Virus record (IMG/VR): IMGVR_UViG_3300044655_001244
Location: 1 to 35,690 of that record
Length of the DNA stretch: 35,690 bases
DNA from: a virus
Reading direction: 5' to 3' (one strand)
The notes under the pieces are model-generated. The model was not told where the DNA came from and did not search any database. It saw only the letters and a list, made by a program, of their open reading frames with translations. The position numbers were made by a program, and so were the translations under genes. Positions 1 to 10,096 of this stretch are shown piece after piece. Every line of letters starts with the position of its first letter. Position 1 is the stretch's first letter.

Positions 1-1060
1 GGTCTATTTCGTAAATAATTCCAGTTTGAAAATCACCTACTAAATTCTTGCCTGCAAAGTAAGCTTGGCAATTAGCTCGCCATCTTCCATCAACGCCTGA
101 ATTATTCACACTTTCTCTTTCATGCCAGAGTTCGGTTGTAATATCATATTCCCAAGTTTTATTTGCGCTTGGAAAAGTTAGGCAATAAAATTTATGTCCG
201 TCTTGAACATAGGTAAAACCAATTGCATCATCAATTATTGTATAAGTTTCTATTTCTTGTGAAATTGGAAAAGTAGAAATTGGTTTTAATTGATAACCGA
301 TAGTTTGATAAACAATTCTGTCATTTCCTAAAAAGAAAAATGAATTGTCCATTGTGGCAATTGAATATTTGGAGGCGCAACCTTTCTCAATATAAACACC
401 TTCTTTTCTTTGAAATAATGGTGAGCCTGATCCAGTGTTATAAAATACTTGAATGATATCTTCTTTAAAAAACCAAAGCTCTAAATTGTTTTGATAAACT
501 CTTACTATTTTTGAAGAGTTAGCTTCGACAGTTGCGGCGTTTAGAGCGTTCCAATTTTGAGTGGTATTGACATCTGACCATTGAAATTCATTGCTATTTA
601 GCAAAGCGGATATTGTAAATCCGTCTAGGGTTGTAACTGATCCTGAATCGTTAAAGTCACCGTCAGTAATTTGAGCTAAAGAAGAAGCGGTTGGGGTGCA
701 ATAATAAGTAATTCCATTTGGAAGTTGAATTGTAACTTGATCTCCGTTATCAGTCATTATTACATTTCCAATCTCTGTGGTAATATTTCCTAATAATGTT
801 ACTGTTTTTGAAGAATCTATTTTATAAACCTTATCTCCTACTACTACATAAAGATTTTCACCCATTACTCGCATTCCATAAACAGGCAAAGAAACCCCTG
901 TGTCTTTCCAAACAGTAAGTCCAGCAGTTCCCAAAACCATATTTGGAAAAGGGCTTGTTTGAGGAGTTATTTCAGCATAACAATTCAACATTCTTTCCGC
1001 TGAAATTAAGCCGCTTTTTGCCTTATATGAATTTACTCCAAAATGGATTGGTTGAAGCAT
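1..1060 (-). CDS. P22 gp10-like tail hub / DNA stabilization protein (partial, C-terminus missing)
   Basis: An open frame runs from an ATG at 1060 to the left window edge without a stop, giving about 353 residues; the C-terminus lies outside. The start reads MLQPIHFGVNSYKAKSG and is followed by SAERMLNCYAE, the opening typical of the P22 gp10 packaged-DNA stabilization family. In P22 this protein sits between the gp4 adaptor and the needle and closes the portal channel after packaging. The rest is rich in short beta-strand-like stretches with aromatic residues, as expected for a propeller-like hub. Its ATG overlaps the stop of the upstream gp4-like gene (TAATG), so the two are probably translated together. 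The family call rests on the N-terminal pattern and gene order, not on a search. Confidence 0.8.
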   Translation of the reverse strand, partial: MLQPIHFGVNSYKAKSGLISAERMLNCYAEITPQTSPFPNMVLGTAGLTVWKDTGVSLPVYGMRVMGENLYVVVGDKVYKIDSSKTVTLLGNITTEIGNVIMTDNGDQVTIQLPNGITYYCTPTASSLAQITDGDFNDSGSVTTLDGFTISALLNSNEFQWSDVNTTQNWNALNAATVEANSSKIVRVYQNNLELWFFKEDIIQVFYNTGSGSPLFQRKEGVYIEKGCASKYSIATMDNSFFFLGNDRIVYQTIGYQLKPISTFPISQEIETYTIIDDAIGFTYVQDGHKFYCLTFPSANKTWEYDITTELWHERESVNNSGVDGRWRANCQAYFAGKNLVGDFQTGIIYEID

Positions 1061-1998
1061 TATTGGTATAAATTATAGGTTGGCACAAAATAAACTGAAT
1101 CTTCTCTATCGTAGCCTTTAAGGTTACGAAGCATTTCATCGGCAGTCCTTTTAATCAATTCCGCTTTTGTTTTGTCAATTCCATAATCATAGGTTAAGCG
1201 AGAAGCTAAACCAAAGGCTAGACTTTCAGCCCATTCAATTGGAAAATCAGGATTGTCAGTTCCGCTTGTAAAATCAAAAAACATCTTTTGAAATGTAAAT
1301 TTGATTGTATTAGTTGCATCATCAGGAGCTTGGTATAAATAAAAAGTTCCGTAACTTAATTGCTTATCGTAATAAAATTGAGTTGGCTGTCCTGTAACTG
1401 TTTTTTGAGAAAGATTAAAATAATCACTTCTAGCTAGTTCGTTTAAAGGAGTATCATAACTAGAAGAGTCTCTCCTTCTTGCTGATGTTATTGCTTCAGG
1501 ACGAGTAATTTTAGCTTGATAAACATAAACAGTTGCGCCGCTTGAAACATCGTCTGTTAAGGCGTTAGTTAAATTAATTGTTGTTCCTGCAACACTGGCA
1601 ATAGTTGTCCAAAAAATATTACCATCATCTTTCATTACACCGACAAAATAACCCGCAGTAAAACCAGTTGCGCTTGTAACTACAATTGCCGTTGCTCCAC
1701 TTAAAGCTGCCGCGCTTGTTGTTGTTTGCGTAAATGATTCAGTTGCGTTTGCGGTTGATCCATCAATTAAATAGCTTTCTTGCCCTACATTTAAAAACAA
1801 AGTTCCTTCAGCGTATTTCCAAAGATAAATCCCTTCGCTTTTTAAGCCTTTTACAAACAAGTTTAAAGCATCAGAAGCTTCGTTTACCTCTTCAGCAGTT
1901 AAAGCCCTTCCGCGAGTTTTAACGCCAAGAATTGACAAGGCTCTGTTGATTATATCGTTTCTTGTTTGTGAGAATGTATTAGTGCCGCTAACTGCCAT
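1060..1998 (-). CDS. P22 gp4-like portal-tail adaptor (head completion protein)
   Basis: 312 aa, ATG start. The N-terminal part (RNDIINRALSILGV, about residues 13-26) and the later block with DYFNL, then GQPTQFYYD, then NPDFPIEWAESLAFGLASRL (about 250-270) match the layout of podovirus gp4-type tail accessory proteins. In P22 these form the ring under the portal to which gp10 attaches. A Thr/Ser/Ala-rich beta segment (about 85-160) is inserted between the two conserved parts and may be a lineage-specific domain. The gene lies directly upstream of the gp10-like gene, as in P22, and their stop and start overlap. The role is inferred from family pattern and order. Confidence 0.8.
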   Translation of the reverse strand: MAVSGTNTFSQTRNDIINRALSILGVKTRGRALTAEEVNEASDALNLFVKGLKSEGIYLWKYAEGTLFLNVGQESYLIDGSTANATESFTQTTTSAAALSGATAIVVTSATGFTAGYFVGVMKDDGNIFWTTIASVAGTTINLTNALTDDVSSGATVYVYQAKITRPEAITSARRRDSSSYDTPLNELARSDYFNLSQKTVTGQPTQFYYDKQLSYGTFYLYQAPDDATNTIKFTFQKMFFDFTSGTDNPDFPIEWAESLAFGLASRLTYDYGIDKTKAELIKRTADEMLRNLKGYDREDSVYFVPTYNLYQ

Positions 1999-2003
1999 GT
2001 TTA

Positions 2004-2528
2004 CTAAAAATCAATGTTAATATTTTCTAAAGCTTGTAATGCAGAAATTGGCTCTTGATTTTCATTAAAATATTTACCATCAATTGAAATAGCGTTAATT
2101 TCATTTTTTAAATCAGTGTAAAGAGTGTAAGTATTATCATCTAAAACCGCATAATGAGTTCTTGCTCTTGCATATAAGTCTTTAAATTGAGCAAGTGTTA
2201 ATTCTCTTCTAAAATTATAATTATCAGTCCAATTGCTTGAACTAAGGCTATTTGTCTCTAAGTAAAAAATTCTTGCAGCCAAGGCTTCCAATTGACTTTT
2301 ATAAACATTAAAATCAAAACCATTAAGCGAGATTAGAACAAAACCATTTAAAGAAGCTTCTTTGTTTGCTTTTAGTTGAGAAAGTTTTGAGGTTTTGATA
2401 TTATTAAAAATATTTAACTGTTCCTCAGCACTTATATAATTGAGTTCTGCAATTTCTTTATCAGTTAATAGAATCGCCACCCCGTTAACTATTTTATGTG
2501 GCTGTAATTTTATTTCTTCTTGAGTCAT
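2004..2528 (-). CDS. DUF4376-like tail-fibre-associated protein
   Basis: 174 aa. A helical N-terminal region (IAELNYISAEEQLNIF) is followed by a block with KANKEASLNGFVLISLNGFDFN, a conserved-looking Trp (NWTDNYNFRRELTLAQF) and a C-terminal helix. This resembles the DUF4376 domain that commonly lies beside phage tail-fibre genes; its biochemical role is not established. It follows the tail fibre gene with a one-base gap. A tail-fibre assembly factor is an alternative reading. No SD is visible before its ATG. Confidence 0.5.
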   Translation of the reverse strand: MTQEEIKLQPHKIVNGVAILLTDKEIAELNYISAEEQLNIFNNIKTSKLSQLKANKEASLNGFVLISLNGFDFNVYKSQLEALAARIFYLETNSLSSSNWTDNYNFRRELTLAQFKDLYARARTHYAVLDDNTYTLYTDLKNEINAISIDGKYFNENQEPISALQALENINIDF

Positions 2529-2529
2529 A

Positions 2530-3981
2530 TTATTTTATTCCATAAAGTTTAAATGAGCCTGATGCAATATTGCCCGATTCTAATAAAATTTGAAAAGCAT
2601 TCACTGCCGAAGTTCCGCCCTCATATGCGCCAGCCGACTCAAATTGGCTAAAATCTCCAGCCGCATTATCAAAACATCCATTTGCTTCTATTTTTTTATG
2701 AGTTGCTGTATTGCTAGGATTATGTATAATAATTTTTCCACTGAAACCTTTAGTAGACGTATTAGATAATCCAGATAAGCCAACATTTCTTGTAAAAATA
2801 CCTACGCCGCTTGTAGCGCCCGTCGCACTAACCCAATTAGTTGATGGGTTATGATAAACACTAGATGAGACATAAGAAGCCCCAGTAATATAAGTCGCTC
2901 CATTATCTATACTAACCCTACCAATTAAACCAACGTCAGAATTAACAGGGAGTAAATCTTCAATAATAATCTCATATCTAGAATATGCAGAATTTAGACC
3001 TGTAAATGAAATTGAAGCTGAAGAAGAAGCTGTTGCAGTTGAGATCAACCTTATAGGGTCTGCATCTGAATAATTAAAATATTGGACAATCCAATTTGTG
3101 CCGTTATATTTAAGGCAAATTACATCATTAACATTTCCTAAAACAATACTTAATCCAGTTGAATTGACAATATTGCCAACTCCGCTTGTAATAGTTACGT
3201 CTCTTGAGTTATTTGCTGTATTTAACCAGATAACTTGTCCATTTTGTCCGCCATTAATAGTATTTAAATCGTCAGTTGCAGCGGCTCCTTCCGTATCAAT
3301 AACATAAGAACTTGAATTATTAGTTAAAGTTACAACACCAGTGGCAATTGTTAAAGCCGTTGCAGAGCCTGAAAGAATAGGCAAAGAAGAAGGATTTAAA
3401 CAAACAATATCAACACCATCATTAATGCAGAAATATCTTTGGCTTGCTCTCAAATCATTTGCCTTTAATGCAACTTTTGTGCCTTGTTGTGTGTATTTTT
3501 TCCAATTCAAAGCAGATAATCCATCAATTGCTAAGGTTGGATTATCGCCGCAATCAAGATGTGGCTGAACTACAAAAGTTTGGGTGTTAGCATATGCACT
3601 AATTGTTGGATTCGCAACTAAAGTAAAAGCTGTTGCTGTCCCAGCAGTCAACCCCCAATAAGAAGTTGGGCGGACGTCAAAGTCATTTAAAGAAACGGCA
3701 GAAGCGCTTGATCCAACTGGATCAACTGTTTCAATAGTATTGTCAAATGAGTCTTTAACAATAAGCTTTAATTGCGATAAATCAGAATACCAAATTTCAG
3801 GAAAACGACCATTAGCATCGGAAATAACGGGATTTGTATTTGCGACAGTTAAGCCAGCATTTTGATAAGTTGTAACTGGCGTTGTTGTTCCAGTTTGGTA
3901 AAAATAATATTTATAACCAACGCCAACAAGTCCAGCGTTAGTGAATATTCTTGCGATTGGTTCGTAAAATCTTTGTGCCAT
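2530..3981 (-). CDS. Tail fibre / receptor-binding protein
   Basis: 483 aa. The N-terminal 70 residues (MAQRFYEPIARIFTNAG, then GYKYYFYQTGTTTPV and DANGRFPEIWY) match the short particle-anchoring domain found at the start of many podovirus fibres. The middle is Ser/Thr/Asn/Gly-rich with repeated beta-strand-like segments. The last 180 residues contain YEIIIEDLLPVNSDVGLIGRVSIDNGATY, a beta-sandwich motif seen in receptor-binding tips. No catalytic motif of a depolymerase was seen, so a fibre is more likely than an enzymatic tailspike. It lies between the ejection proteins and the DUF4376-like gene, a usual position for a fibre. Confidence 0.75.
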   Translation of the reverse strand: MAQRFYEPIARIFTNAGLVGVGYKYYFYQTGTTTPVTTYQNAGLTVANTNPVISDANGRFPEIWYSDLSQLKLIVKDSFDNTIETVDPVGSSASAVSLNDFDVRPTSYWGLTAGTATAFTLVANPTISAYANTQTFVVQPHLDCGDNPTLAIDGLSALNWKKYTQQGTKVALKANDLRASQRYFCINDGVDIVCLNPSSLPILSGSATALTIATGVVTLTNNSSSYVIDTEGAAATDDLNTINGGQNGQVIWLNTANNSRDVTITSGVGNIVNSTGLSIVLGNVNDVICLKYNGTNWIVQYFNYSDADPIRLISTATASSSASISFTGLNSAYSRYEIIIEDLLPVNSDVGLIGRVSIDNGATYITGASYVSSSVYHNPSTNWVSATGATSGVGIFTRNVGLSGLSNTSTKGFSGKIIIHNPSNTATHKKIEANGCFDNAAGDFSQFESAGAYEGGTSAVNAFQILLESGNIASGSFKLYGIK

Positions 3982-3983
3982 AA

Positions 3984-6599
3984 TTAGTCTTTGTAATAAC
4001 GATTTTTAATTTTTTGGGCTTCTTTTTCAGGATCAATACCTTGCATTAATACTGGTGCTTCTTTTTGACGCTGTAAAAGTTGTTGGCGGATTTGATCTTG
4101 AGACATGTTTGGCTCTTCTGCGCTGGCATCACTTGCTCCAAAGTTTGCAACAAAATCTAAAACCTCTTCTCTAATTTCAGGATTTGCGGCAGTAATTGCG
4201 GAAAGTCTGTTTAGTTGTTTTGGTAATTCTTTTGGTGTTGCTTGGGCGGTAACAGCGACCCAATTGATGAATTTAGGGTTTGCCATTAATTTTGATGATA
4301 TAGCCCTTCCAATTCCAACACTAGCTGCTAAACCTAATGGCCCAGTCCCATAACCAACAGTTCCAAGTCCTACCATTTGCAACATTTTATTTGATTTTCC
4401 AGCTTGTTCAGTGTTTTTTGTCAACTCTACAACTTTATTTAAGCGATTAAAAGCAGTAACTTGTTCAGGCGTAAAAATTATTTTCTCTGTGCCGTTCTTT
4501 TTAAGAACAGAATATTCAGCCATAAACTTTTGAGGGTTAAATAAATCGGCTTCTGCACCTTGCGCTCCTTTACGAGCTAAACCCATGTCTCTAACAATAG
4601 AAGCTCTTACATATTCTTGCTGAATAGGTTTAAGACTTGACATTAAATTTTTAGCAATTGTTGCGTCTTCTTTTAGAGGAGAAATTGCTTTTTTATATGC
4701 TTTGGTGGCTGTTTTTGCTTTGATAATTGGTTCAATAATATTTTCAATAAATTTAGTTTTTCTTTCGAAGGCTGCATTTGCTTTATCAAAAGCTTGCAAA
4801 CCTTTAGTTCCGCCATAAAGAGCCACAGAATCTTTCATGTCTTCGCTTAAGCCGCCATAAATCTTTTTAAGAGCTAATCTTTCATCTCCTAATAAAGAAG
4901 GTGAATGTACTTTTGCCCCAATAGTAGTTCTAAATGATTTTAACCTTGGATAAGAAAGGTTGCCAGACTCGTCAATAATGTTTTTATATCGAGAAATAAC
5001 TCTAGCAGTATCTCCACTTCCAACAGCCGCAATATCTTGAACTTGAGAATCATTAATAATTTTGCTAATGTTTCTTGTTGGGACTGTTACTTCACCAGTT
5101 GCTAAAACAGATTGTAATTGGTTTGGTGATAAATATTTTTCGTAATTAGAAATTAACCCTAATTGCTTAGAAATTTGTTTATTAACATTATTTAAATTTT
5201 TAGCATCTTCCGCAGCATTTGATAAAAATTCAGTATTGCCGGGTTTTAAATTTTTAGCTTCATTTGATATTTGTTTATTAACATTATCTAAACTGCGAGC
5301 ATCATCAGCGGCTTTTGTTAAAAATTCAGAAGATGAAGCCCTAGCTCTATTTCGCCAAAAACCTAATTTCTGACTAGCATCTTCGTTAATTAATGCGGCA
5401 ATTTTAGAATTACCTTTGACGCTGCTTTTTAATTCACTACCAAGATCAAGTAATGATTTATATTCACTAGAATATTTTGGCAAACTACCTACAAATGCGG
5501 CTGCTTTTGAATTGCCTCTTACTGACCTTTCTAATTCAGATTGTAAATCTTTTAATTTTACCCATTCATCAATTGCAGATGAAAGTTTGCCTGAAGTCAT
5601 CTCTTGAGTTTCGTTTAGAATTTGTTTGTCTAAGTCATCATATAAATTAGAAACTCTTTGACCTGCAAATTTTTCAAACTCTTCTGCGCCCTCTTTTATC
5701 ATTTTTCCAGTTCTAGCGTATGTTTTAGGTTTTACACTAACAACATTTTGAATCTGCCCAGAAATATCATTCACTTGCTTTTGTAAAGCTTCTGTAATTG
5801 GTTTGCCAGCAATAGGAATGTCTTTTATGAAGTTTTGTAAGCCAGCGGATTTAGAAACATCGGCAAGAGTTGGATCAATACCTAAATCTTGAAATGTTTT
5901 TACTGCTTTTGGATCAATCCCTGTTACTTTTTGCAAGAGTTTTTTAGGGACTTGCGAAATTGCACCAATGGCATTTTGAGCGGCAGGAATTGCTTGTTGA
6001 ACAGCTCCACCGACCACACCGCCAGCAACAGCGCCCTTGGCGACATCTTCTAAAGTTTGCGGAATATTTGTTAAATCTTCTGTTTCACCTAGAGCGCTCG
6101 CACCACCTAGAGCAGCACCGCCTTTTACAGCTGTCCCAAAACCTTGACCAACTAACCCAGACACTCCTAATGCTTTTCCAGCAATACCAACATCGGAAAA
6201 TACTTGCCCAGCAAAAGAAGTAAGCGGTCTATCTTGTCTAGCTTTTTCAAGTTTAACTCTTTCAATATCTCTTGCTTCTCTGTATAAATCACCAATATCA
6301 ATATCTTTAGTTGCTGCGCCACCAAATAATTTAGCGACACTTGCGGCAATGCCAGCTTTGATTTCATCGCCAAAACCAAGAGGATTTGTTGCAGTTGTAA
6401 AGGCAGCTTCGCCAATTGACATAGGTTTTGGCGCAAATTTCTTTTCTAAAAACGTAACAATTTCTTCATCAGAATAACCTTGATTTCTAGCAGTATTAAT
6501 TTGTTGAGAATAACCTTCCTTTTTACTCAAAAAATCGTTTATTTCTGAATCAGAATAGCCTTGCTCTCTTGCTTGTTGTATTTTTGAAGAATCTATCAT
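3984..6599 (-). CDS. Large internal virion / DNA-ejection protein
   Basis: 871 aa, the largest protein here. Residues 1-55 hold two tandem copies of a short helical repeat ([19 protein letters not shown] and [19 protein letters not shown]). Residues about 60-210 are Gly/Ala-rich and weakly hydrophobic, suited to membrane insertion. The remainder is long and helical with internal duplication (two similar blocks reading [10 protein letters not shown] and [10 protein letters not shown], and two N-NVNKQIS blocks). Its size, position after the other ejection genes and composition fit the pore-forming internal proteins that podoviruses eject into the envelope. No lysozyme or transglycosylase active site was recognised. 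Its ATG overlaps the stop of the preceding gene. Confidence 0.65.
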   Translation of the reverse strand: MIDSSKIQQAREQGYSDSEINDFLSKKEGYSQQINTARNQGYSDEEIVTFLEKKFAPKPMSIGEAAFTTATNPLGFGDEIKAGIAASVAKLFGGAATKDIDIGDLYREARDIERVKLEKARQDRPLTSFAGQVFSDVGIAGKALGVSGLVGQGFGTAVKGGAALGGASALGETEDLTNIPQTLEDVAKGAVAGGVVGGAVQQAIPAAQNAIGAISQVPKKLLQKVTGIDPKAVKTFQDLGIDPTLADVSKSAGLQNFIKDIPIAGKPITEALQKQVNDISGQIQNVVSVKPKTYARTGKMIKEGAEEFEKFAGQRVSNLYDDLDKQILNETQEMTSGKLSSAIDEWVKLKDLQSELERSVRGNSKAAAFVGSLPKYSSEYKSLLDLGSELKSSVKGNSKIAALINEDASQKLGFWRNRARASSSEFLTKAADDARSLDNVNKQISNEAKNLKPGNTEFLSNAAEDAKNLNNVNKQISKQLGLISNYEKYLSPNQLQSVLATGEVTVPTRNISKIINDSQVQDIAAVGSGDTARVISRYKNIIDESGNLSYPRLKSFRTTIGAKVHSPSLLGDERLALKKIYGGLSEDMKDSVALYGGTKGLQAFDKANAAFERKTKFIENIIEPIIKAKTATKAYKKAISPLKEDATIAKNLMSSLKPIQQEYVRASIVRDMGLARKGAQGAEADLFNPQKFMAEYSVLKKNGTEKIIFTPEQVTAFNRLNKVVELTKNTEQAGKSNKMLQMVGLGTVGYGTGPLGLAASVGIGRAISSKLMANPKFINWVAVTAQATPKELPKQLNRLSAITAANPEIREEVLDFVANFGASDASAEEPNMSQDQIRQQLLQRQKEAPVLMQGIDPEKEAQKIKNRYYKD

Positions 6600-8029
6600 T
6601 TAAAAATATCCTCCAATGATGGTCTGCTAGAATTAGGATTTACAGCTCCATATTGTTTGGCTTGGTCATTATGTAAGTTTTGAGCATAAGTACTGGCTTG
6701 TTCTGGGGTAGAAAATTTACCTAGATGTTTACCTGTTTTTTTATACTGAGCAATTGCTTCTTGATTAGACATAATTCTTCCATCATCACTAACTGTCGGG
6801 ATCAGGGTTTCTTTTCCATCTATATTGACTCCAATTGATCTAACCGTGCTTATTGAGCCATCTTGATTTTTAACAACTGGACGATTGTTTAAATTTATAT
6901 TTCCACGTTCAATTATACCAGAATCTACTGTTATTCCTTGTTTTTGTCTTTTTAAGCCAATTCTCATAACGTCCTGAAGGTCTTTTGCCGCTTTGTCAAA
7001 TTCTGCTTCACTTGTTGCAATATCCATTGCGGAAATTGCATTTGTTGCTTTTTGACCCTCAACTTCTGTAATAGATCCGCCACCTTTAAGGGTTTCGTAA
7101 GCTTCAAGAAATTGCTTACCTTTTAACTGATTATATTTAGCCATAAATCCAGCAGCATCCGTACCAGGTACGGTCATTTCTTTAGTAAATGGTATAGAAC
7201 CCAAGAAAGGATTTTTCACGCCGACCATTGTTGATTTACCTTCATGGTTAATTACATCATCAATTAATTTAATAGCTTGGTTAGTTTGAGATTCAATTTT
7301 AGGTAAATTTACAATTCTTTTACCCCTATCTTCAGCAATTACTTTTTGTTGATCTTTAAATGTTCCAAGAGTTATTCCTTGCTCTCTTGCCAACGCTCTT
7401 TCTTGTTCAACATCTAAAAATTCGCCTCTTGATTTTGCAATATCAATACTGCCTTTAACCATATCTTGCTTAACTTTCTGAATATCAACGCCATATTTAG
7501 CTTGCTGGAAGCCTTCAGTTTTAATTTGTGCAGCTTGATATTGTTCTTTTAAATCTTGCTCTCTTCCTTTTAGACGAGTTTTTAAAGCATTAAATTCCGC
7601 TATAGCTGGATCGTTTCTTTCTGATGGAAAATTTGCTGACAAAGGCAATTCTCTTCCTGTTGCTTCAAAATAATCATTGTGCATTTGCTCCCATCTTTTT
7701 TGATTGCGAGCGTATTGCGGAAGAGTATCAAAAGCATCTAAAACTCTAGCTCCTTGAACGTCATTATAATCTTGTTGCTTTCTTATTCCTTCCGCACGAG
7801 CAGGGTTTAACCCAGCAAGTCTTTGAAGGGCGTTTTGATCGCCTATTGAAGCTGTTTGTGATAAAATATTTTCAGCTTGAGTCTGTGCAAATTTTTGTTT
7901 GTTAATATCCATCTCTTGCTGAGCAGCAAGCAAGGTTAATTGATTAGCTTTTGCTTTTTGGGCAAATTCATAACTCTTAAGGATGTTTCCGACGTAATCT
8001 GGTACTTGTTGCTGAATTAATTCTGGCAT
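6596..8029 (-). CDS. Internal virion / DNA-ejection protein with C-terminal conserved phage domain
   Basis: 477 aa. Residues 1-250 are mostly charged helix (Gln/Lys/Glu-rich). Residues about 245-370 include [19 protein letters not shown] followed by [10 protein letters not shown], a block I recognise from phage internal virion proteins. The last 100 residues (start [20 protein letters not shown], then [15 protein letters not shown], then [11 protein letters not shown] and [10 protein letters not shown]) form a separate module that recurs at the end of unrelated large phage structural proteins. Its function is unknown to me. The gene sits between the 244-aa and 871-aa ejection-type genes, and its stop overlaps the start of the latter. 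Confidence 0.65.
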   Translation of the reverse strand: MPELIQQQVPDYVGNILKSYEFAQKAKANQLTLLAAQQEMDINKQKFAQTQAENILSQTASIGDQNALQRLAGLNPARAEGIRKQQDYNDVQGARVLDAFDTLPQYARNQKRWEQMHNDYFEATGRELPLSANFPSERNDPAIAEFNALKTRLKGREQDLKEQYQAAQIKTEGFQQAKYGVDIQKVKQDMVKGSIDIAKSRGEFLDVEQERALAREQGITLGTFKDQQKVIAEDRGKRIVNLPKIESQTNQAIKLIDDVINHEGKSTMVGVKNPFLGSIPFTKEMTVPGTDAAGFMAKYNQLKGKQFLEAYETLKGGGSITEVEGQKATNAISAMDIATSEAEFDKAAKDLQDVMRIGLKRQKQGITVDSGIIERGNINLNNRPVVKNQDGSISTVRSIGVNIDGKETLIPTVSDDGRIMSNQEAIAQYKKTGKHLGKFSTPEQASTYAQNLHNDQAKQYGAVNPNSSRPSLEDIFK

Positions 8030-8033
8030 TTTA

Positions 8034-8768
8034 TTATCTAAGTGATGGATACGTTGCGTTTAATCTAGTATTGTCATAAGCCCCTGTTGAAGCTCCATTC
8101 GGCTGATAAGTATTTTGTTGATTTTGTGGTCTAATACCACTTAACGCAGTACCAAACATTCCGCCGCCAATTTGACTCATTCCGCCACCAATAATATTTC
8201 CCATTTGAGCGTCTCTGTTAGCCATAGCCATTCCTTGCCCTAGGACTCCTTGCTGAGAAGCATTAGCCATATTAGCGCCAGCTTGAATTTCATAATTACC
8301 CATTGCTATTGATGCATTTTGTCCAATTCCAGCAAGCCCTTGTAAATATCCAACTTGATTGCCAAATTCTTGCGAGGCTGTACCTTGAGCATATTCTTCA
8401 AGAGCTTTCATTGCCGCGCCTGATTTTAAGCCGCCTTTGGAAGCTAATAGATTCTGAATTGAGTTTTGACCTTGATTTAATCGGAATTGATAGCCGGGTG
8501 ATTGTTCTAAACGATTTTGTGTTGCCGCAGGATCGCCAGTAAGATATTGTTGCAATAAACTTAAACCACTTCTTCCAGCCTCTTCATAAGGGCGTTGATA
8601 ACCAATAGCTGCTTCTTTTGATCTACGCATTTCTGCAAGGTAAGTATCCATTGCATTTGCTTGCGCTTTTGCTGCTTTTTTTGACGATTTATTTGCAAAA
8701 TAACCTTGAGTAGCCATGCCACCACCAATTGCTACTGCGCCACCAATTGCTACTGCTGCAAAAGTCAT
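8034..8768 (-). CDS. Internal virion / DNA-transfer protein (P22 gp7/gp20-type)
   Basis: 244 aa. The first 30 residues are a hydrophobic Gly/Ala-rich segment ([19 protein letters not shown]), followed by a Lys/Ala helix, the motif [20 protein letters not shown] at about 85-105 and a Gly/Ala/Met/Gln-rich tail. The SPGY-F-L-QG motif with a following SKGGLKSG recurs in podovirus ejection proteins made with scaffold-like helices. A clear SD (GGAG about 9 bases before the ATG) is present. It probably enters the host envelope during DNA delivery; this is inferred from family pattern and order. Confidence 0.65.
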   Translation of the reverse strand: MTFAAVAIGGAVAIGGGMATQGYFANKSSKKAAKAQANAMDTYLAEMRRSKEAAIGYQRPYEEAGRSGLSLLQQYLTGDPAATQNRLEQSPGYQFRLNQGQNSIQNLLASKGGLKSGAAMKALEEYAQGTASQEFGNQVGYLQGLAGIGQNASIAMGNYEIQAGANMANASQQGVLGQGMAMANRDAQMGNIIGGGMSQIGGGMFGTALSGIRPQNQQNTYQPNGASTGAYDNTRLNATYPSLR

Positions 8769-8769
8769 T

Positions 8770-9300
8770 TTAAGCTCCTAATAAAATTGGTTTATTAATC
8801 CAAGATAAATCGCTTTCATGCACTAATTCTTTTTCTAAATCTTCAACAATAGTATGCTCGCTTTGGTGAATTGTAGCCCATATTGTTTCTTCATGAACAT
8901 AAATTAAACGCTTTGTACCTGCTTTTGAAATCCATGTTGCAGGGGCTTTTATGCGAGCGACTCCTTCGTCAGTCATAATTGTTACTTCGCCTTTAGACAA
9001 AATGCTAGTGTGATCGAAATTATGAACTTTGCCAGTTAGGATTATATCTTTAGGTAAGGTTATTTGGCGAGTGTATGTGTTATTGCAAATAAAATGCTCT
9101 AATGGAAGTTCTTTTGCAGCTTCTTCAGAGCCTTCAAAGTAGTTTTTTAAATAATATTCTGCTAATTCTATTTTTTGTATATTAGATAAAACCGAAACAT
9201 CTTTGTTATATTTGGTTGCCATTACAGGCAAATTGAAGCAATTGCTATCTTCAACTTTTTCTACTAAATTTTCATCTAAAATTGTTAATGGCTCGACCAT
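8770..9300 (-). CDS. Cupin-like phage structural-region protein
   Basis: 176 aa from the ATG at 9300 (start MVEPLTILDENL). A TTG at 9327 in the same frame would add nine residues and cannot be excluded. The conserved core reads YTRQITLPKDIILTGKVHNF, then ILSKGEVTIMTDEGV and APATWISKAGTKRLIYVHEE, ending in TIWATIHQSE. This is the RmlC/cupin-type beta-barrel seen beside head and tail genes of many phages; its molecular job is not established. It is the first gene after the terminator-like hairpin at 9357-9395, so it may begin a separately regulated tail and ejection transcript. Confidence 0.75.
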   Translation of the reverse strand: MVEPLTILDENLVEKVEDSNCFNLPVMATKYNKDVSVLSNIQKIELAEYYLKNYFEGSEEAAKELPLEHFICNNTYTRQITLPKDIILTGKVHNFDHTSILSKGEVTIMTDEGVARIKAPATWISKAGTKRLIYVHEETIWATIHQSEHTIVEDLEKELVHESDLSWINKPILLGA

Positions 9301-9356
9301 GTCTATTTGAGTTTTTTCTATTATCAATCATCATTTACTCAAATTTGTTTTTAAAA

Positions 9357-9395
9357 GCTAGTAGCTGCAACTTTGCACGGTCAGCCGCTACTAGC
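9357..9395 (-). terminator. Terminator-like hairpin between head and tail gene groups
   Basis: A perfect 9-bp inverted repeat, GCTAGTAGC with GCTACTAGC, encloses 21 bases; inner bases can pair further. Read on the minus strand the stem is followed by TTTTAAAAAC. It lies between the last tiny head-block gene and the cupin gene, in transcription direction, so it could act as a partial terminator that lowers tail-gene transcription relative to head genes. The T-run is short, so read-through is likely. Confidence 0.45.
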
Positions 9396-9467
9396 CCTTT
9401 ATTTCTCTAACAAAATGAATTGAGAGAGGTTTTTTAAATATTAATATTATTTTTTAGATAGCAAGAA

Positions 9468-9509
9468 TTATTTTTTCTTGCCGCCTTTTTTAGTTCCGCA
9501 TTTTTTCAT
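9468..9509 (-). CDS. 13-residue Lys/Gly-rich peptide (MKKCGTKKGGKKK)
   Basis: The frame encodes MKKCGTKKGGKKK and stops with TAA. Its ATG overlaps the TGA of the upstream gene as ATGA, the same arrangement as the two genes before it, and a GGAGG SD lies about 10 bases upstream within that gene. Such a strong SD and coupled start are hard to explain unless it is translated. A small basic peptide could bind DNA or RNA, but nothing in the sequence fixes a function. Confidence 0.5.
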   Translation of the reverse strand: MKKCGTKKGGKKK

Positions 9510-9745
9510 ATTTTTCTAGCCTCCTTAAATGATTTGTTAAAAAAATCTCTAGTCATAGTTCTATATTTAAAAATAGAAATACTTTCAGTTCTTCCAGTTT
9601 TAAAATATCTAGTTACAAAGCCATTTTTATCTGGCAAAGGTTTTACAATTTCTAAAGAAACTCTTTTGTCTCCAATTCTTTTAATTTGAAAAATAATTCC
9701 GCTCATGTACTTTTTTGTTGATCTAACAAAATCAAGTTTTTTCAT
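9506..9745 (-). CDS. Small hypothetical protein, basic
   Basis: 79 aa, Lys/Arg-rich and beta-rich (KYMSGIIFQIKRIGDKRVSLEIVK). No family recognised. Its ATG overlaps the preceding stop (ATGA), and its own stop overlaps the 13-residue peptide, so it is part of a translationally coupled string of tiny genes behind the virion-protein genes. Confidence 0.6.
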   Translation of the reverse strand: MKKLDFVRSTKKYMSGIIFQIKRIGDKRVSLEIVKPLPDKNGFVTRYFKTGRTESISIFKYRTMTRDFFNKSFKEARKI

Positions 9746-9888
9746 AAAATCTCACTTTTTTCTTTAAAACATTTTGCGCATAAAAAGAATATTTCTTTTT
9801 TATTGCCAGTTTTAATTTCAATACCACAAGGATAAAAATCATGATTACAAAATGGTCTTTTAATATATCTCAATATTTTTTTAATCAT
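9742..9888 (-). CDS. Small putative zinc-ribbon protein
   Basis: 48 aa from the ATG at 9888 (MIKKILRYIKRPFCNHDF); a longer frame exists upstream but would overlap the previous gene. The motifs C-N-H near residue 14 and CAKCF near the C-terminus could bind one zinc ion. The start overlaps the end of the upstream gene by eight bases and its stop overlaps the next ATG, so it belongs to the coupled chain. Function unknown. Confidence 0.55.
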   Translation of the reverse strand: MIKKILRYIKRPFCNHDFYPCGIEIKTGNKKEIFFLCAKCFKEKSEIL

Positions 9889-10096
9889 AATCAGGCACTG
9901 GCACGTTAATAAAATTGTCAGTTGTTTCTGGTCTAGCGTCAGGTATTGCTTGAGGAGTTGGATAAACAATTGGGGTGTCTTGTGGTTGTCTTCTTCTCCA
10001 AACTTTACTCCAAACCAGTTTGCCGTCCCATTCGAGACGGCATTCTGATCGCCATTTTTTAAAACCAGTTCTATCGCAAATGACTCTGTAATCCAT
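9881..10096 (-). CDS. Conserved small phage protein of the head region
   Basis: 71 aa. The pattern YRVICDRTGFKKWRSECRLEW, then KVWRRRQPQDTP and a Pro-rich tail, recurs in small proteins next to capsid genes of many tailed phages. The paired Cys and several Trp/Arg suggest a compact fold. It starts directly after the stop of the 215-aa virion gene. Its role in the particle is not known to me. Confidence 0.65.
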   Translation of the reverse strand: MDYRVICDRTGFKKWRSECRLEWDGKLVWSKVWRRRQPQDTPIVYPTPQAIPDARPETTDNFINVPVPDYD

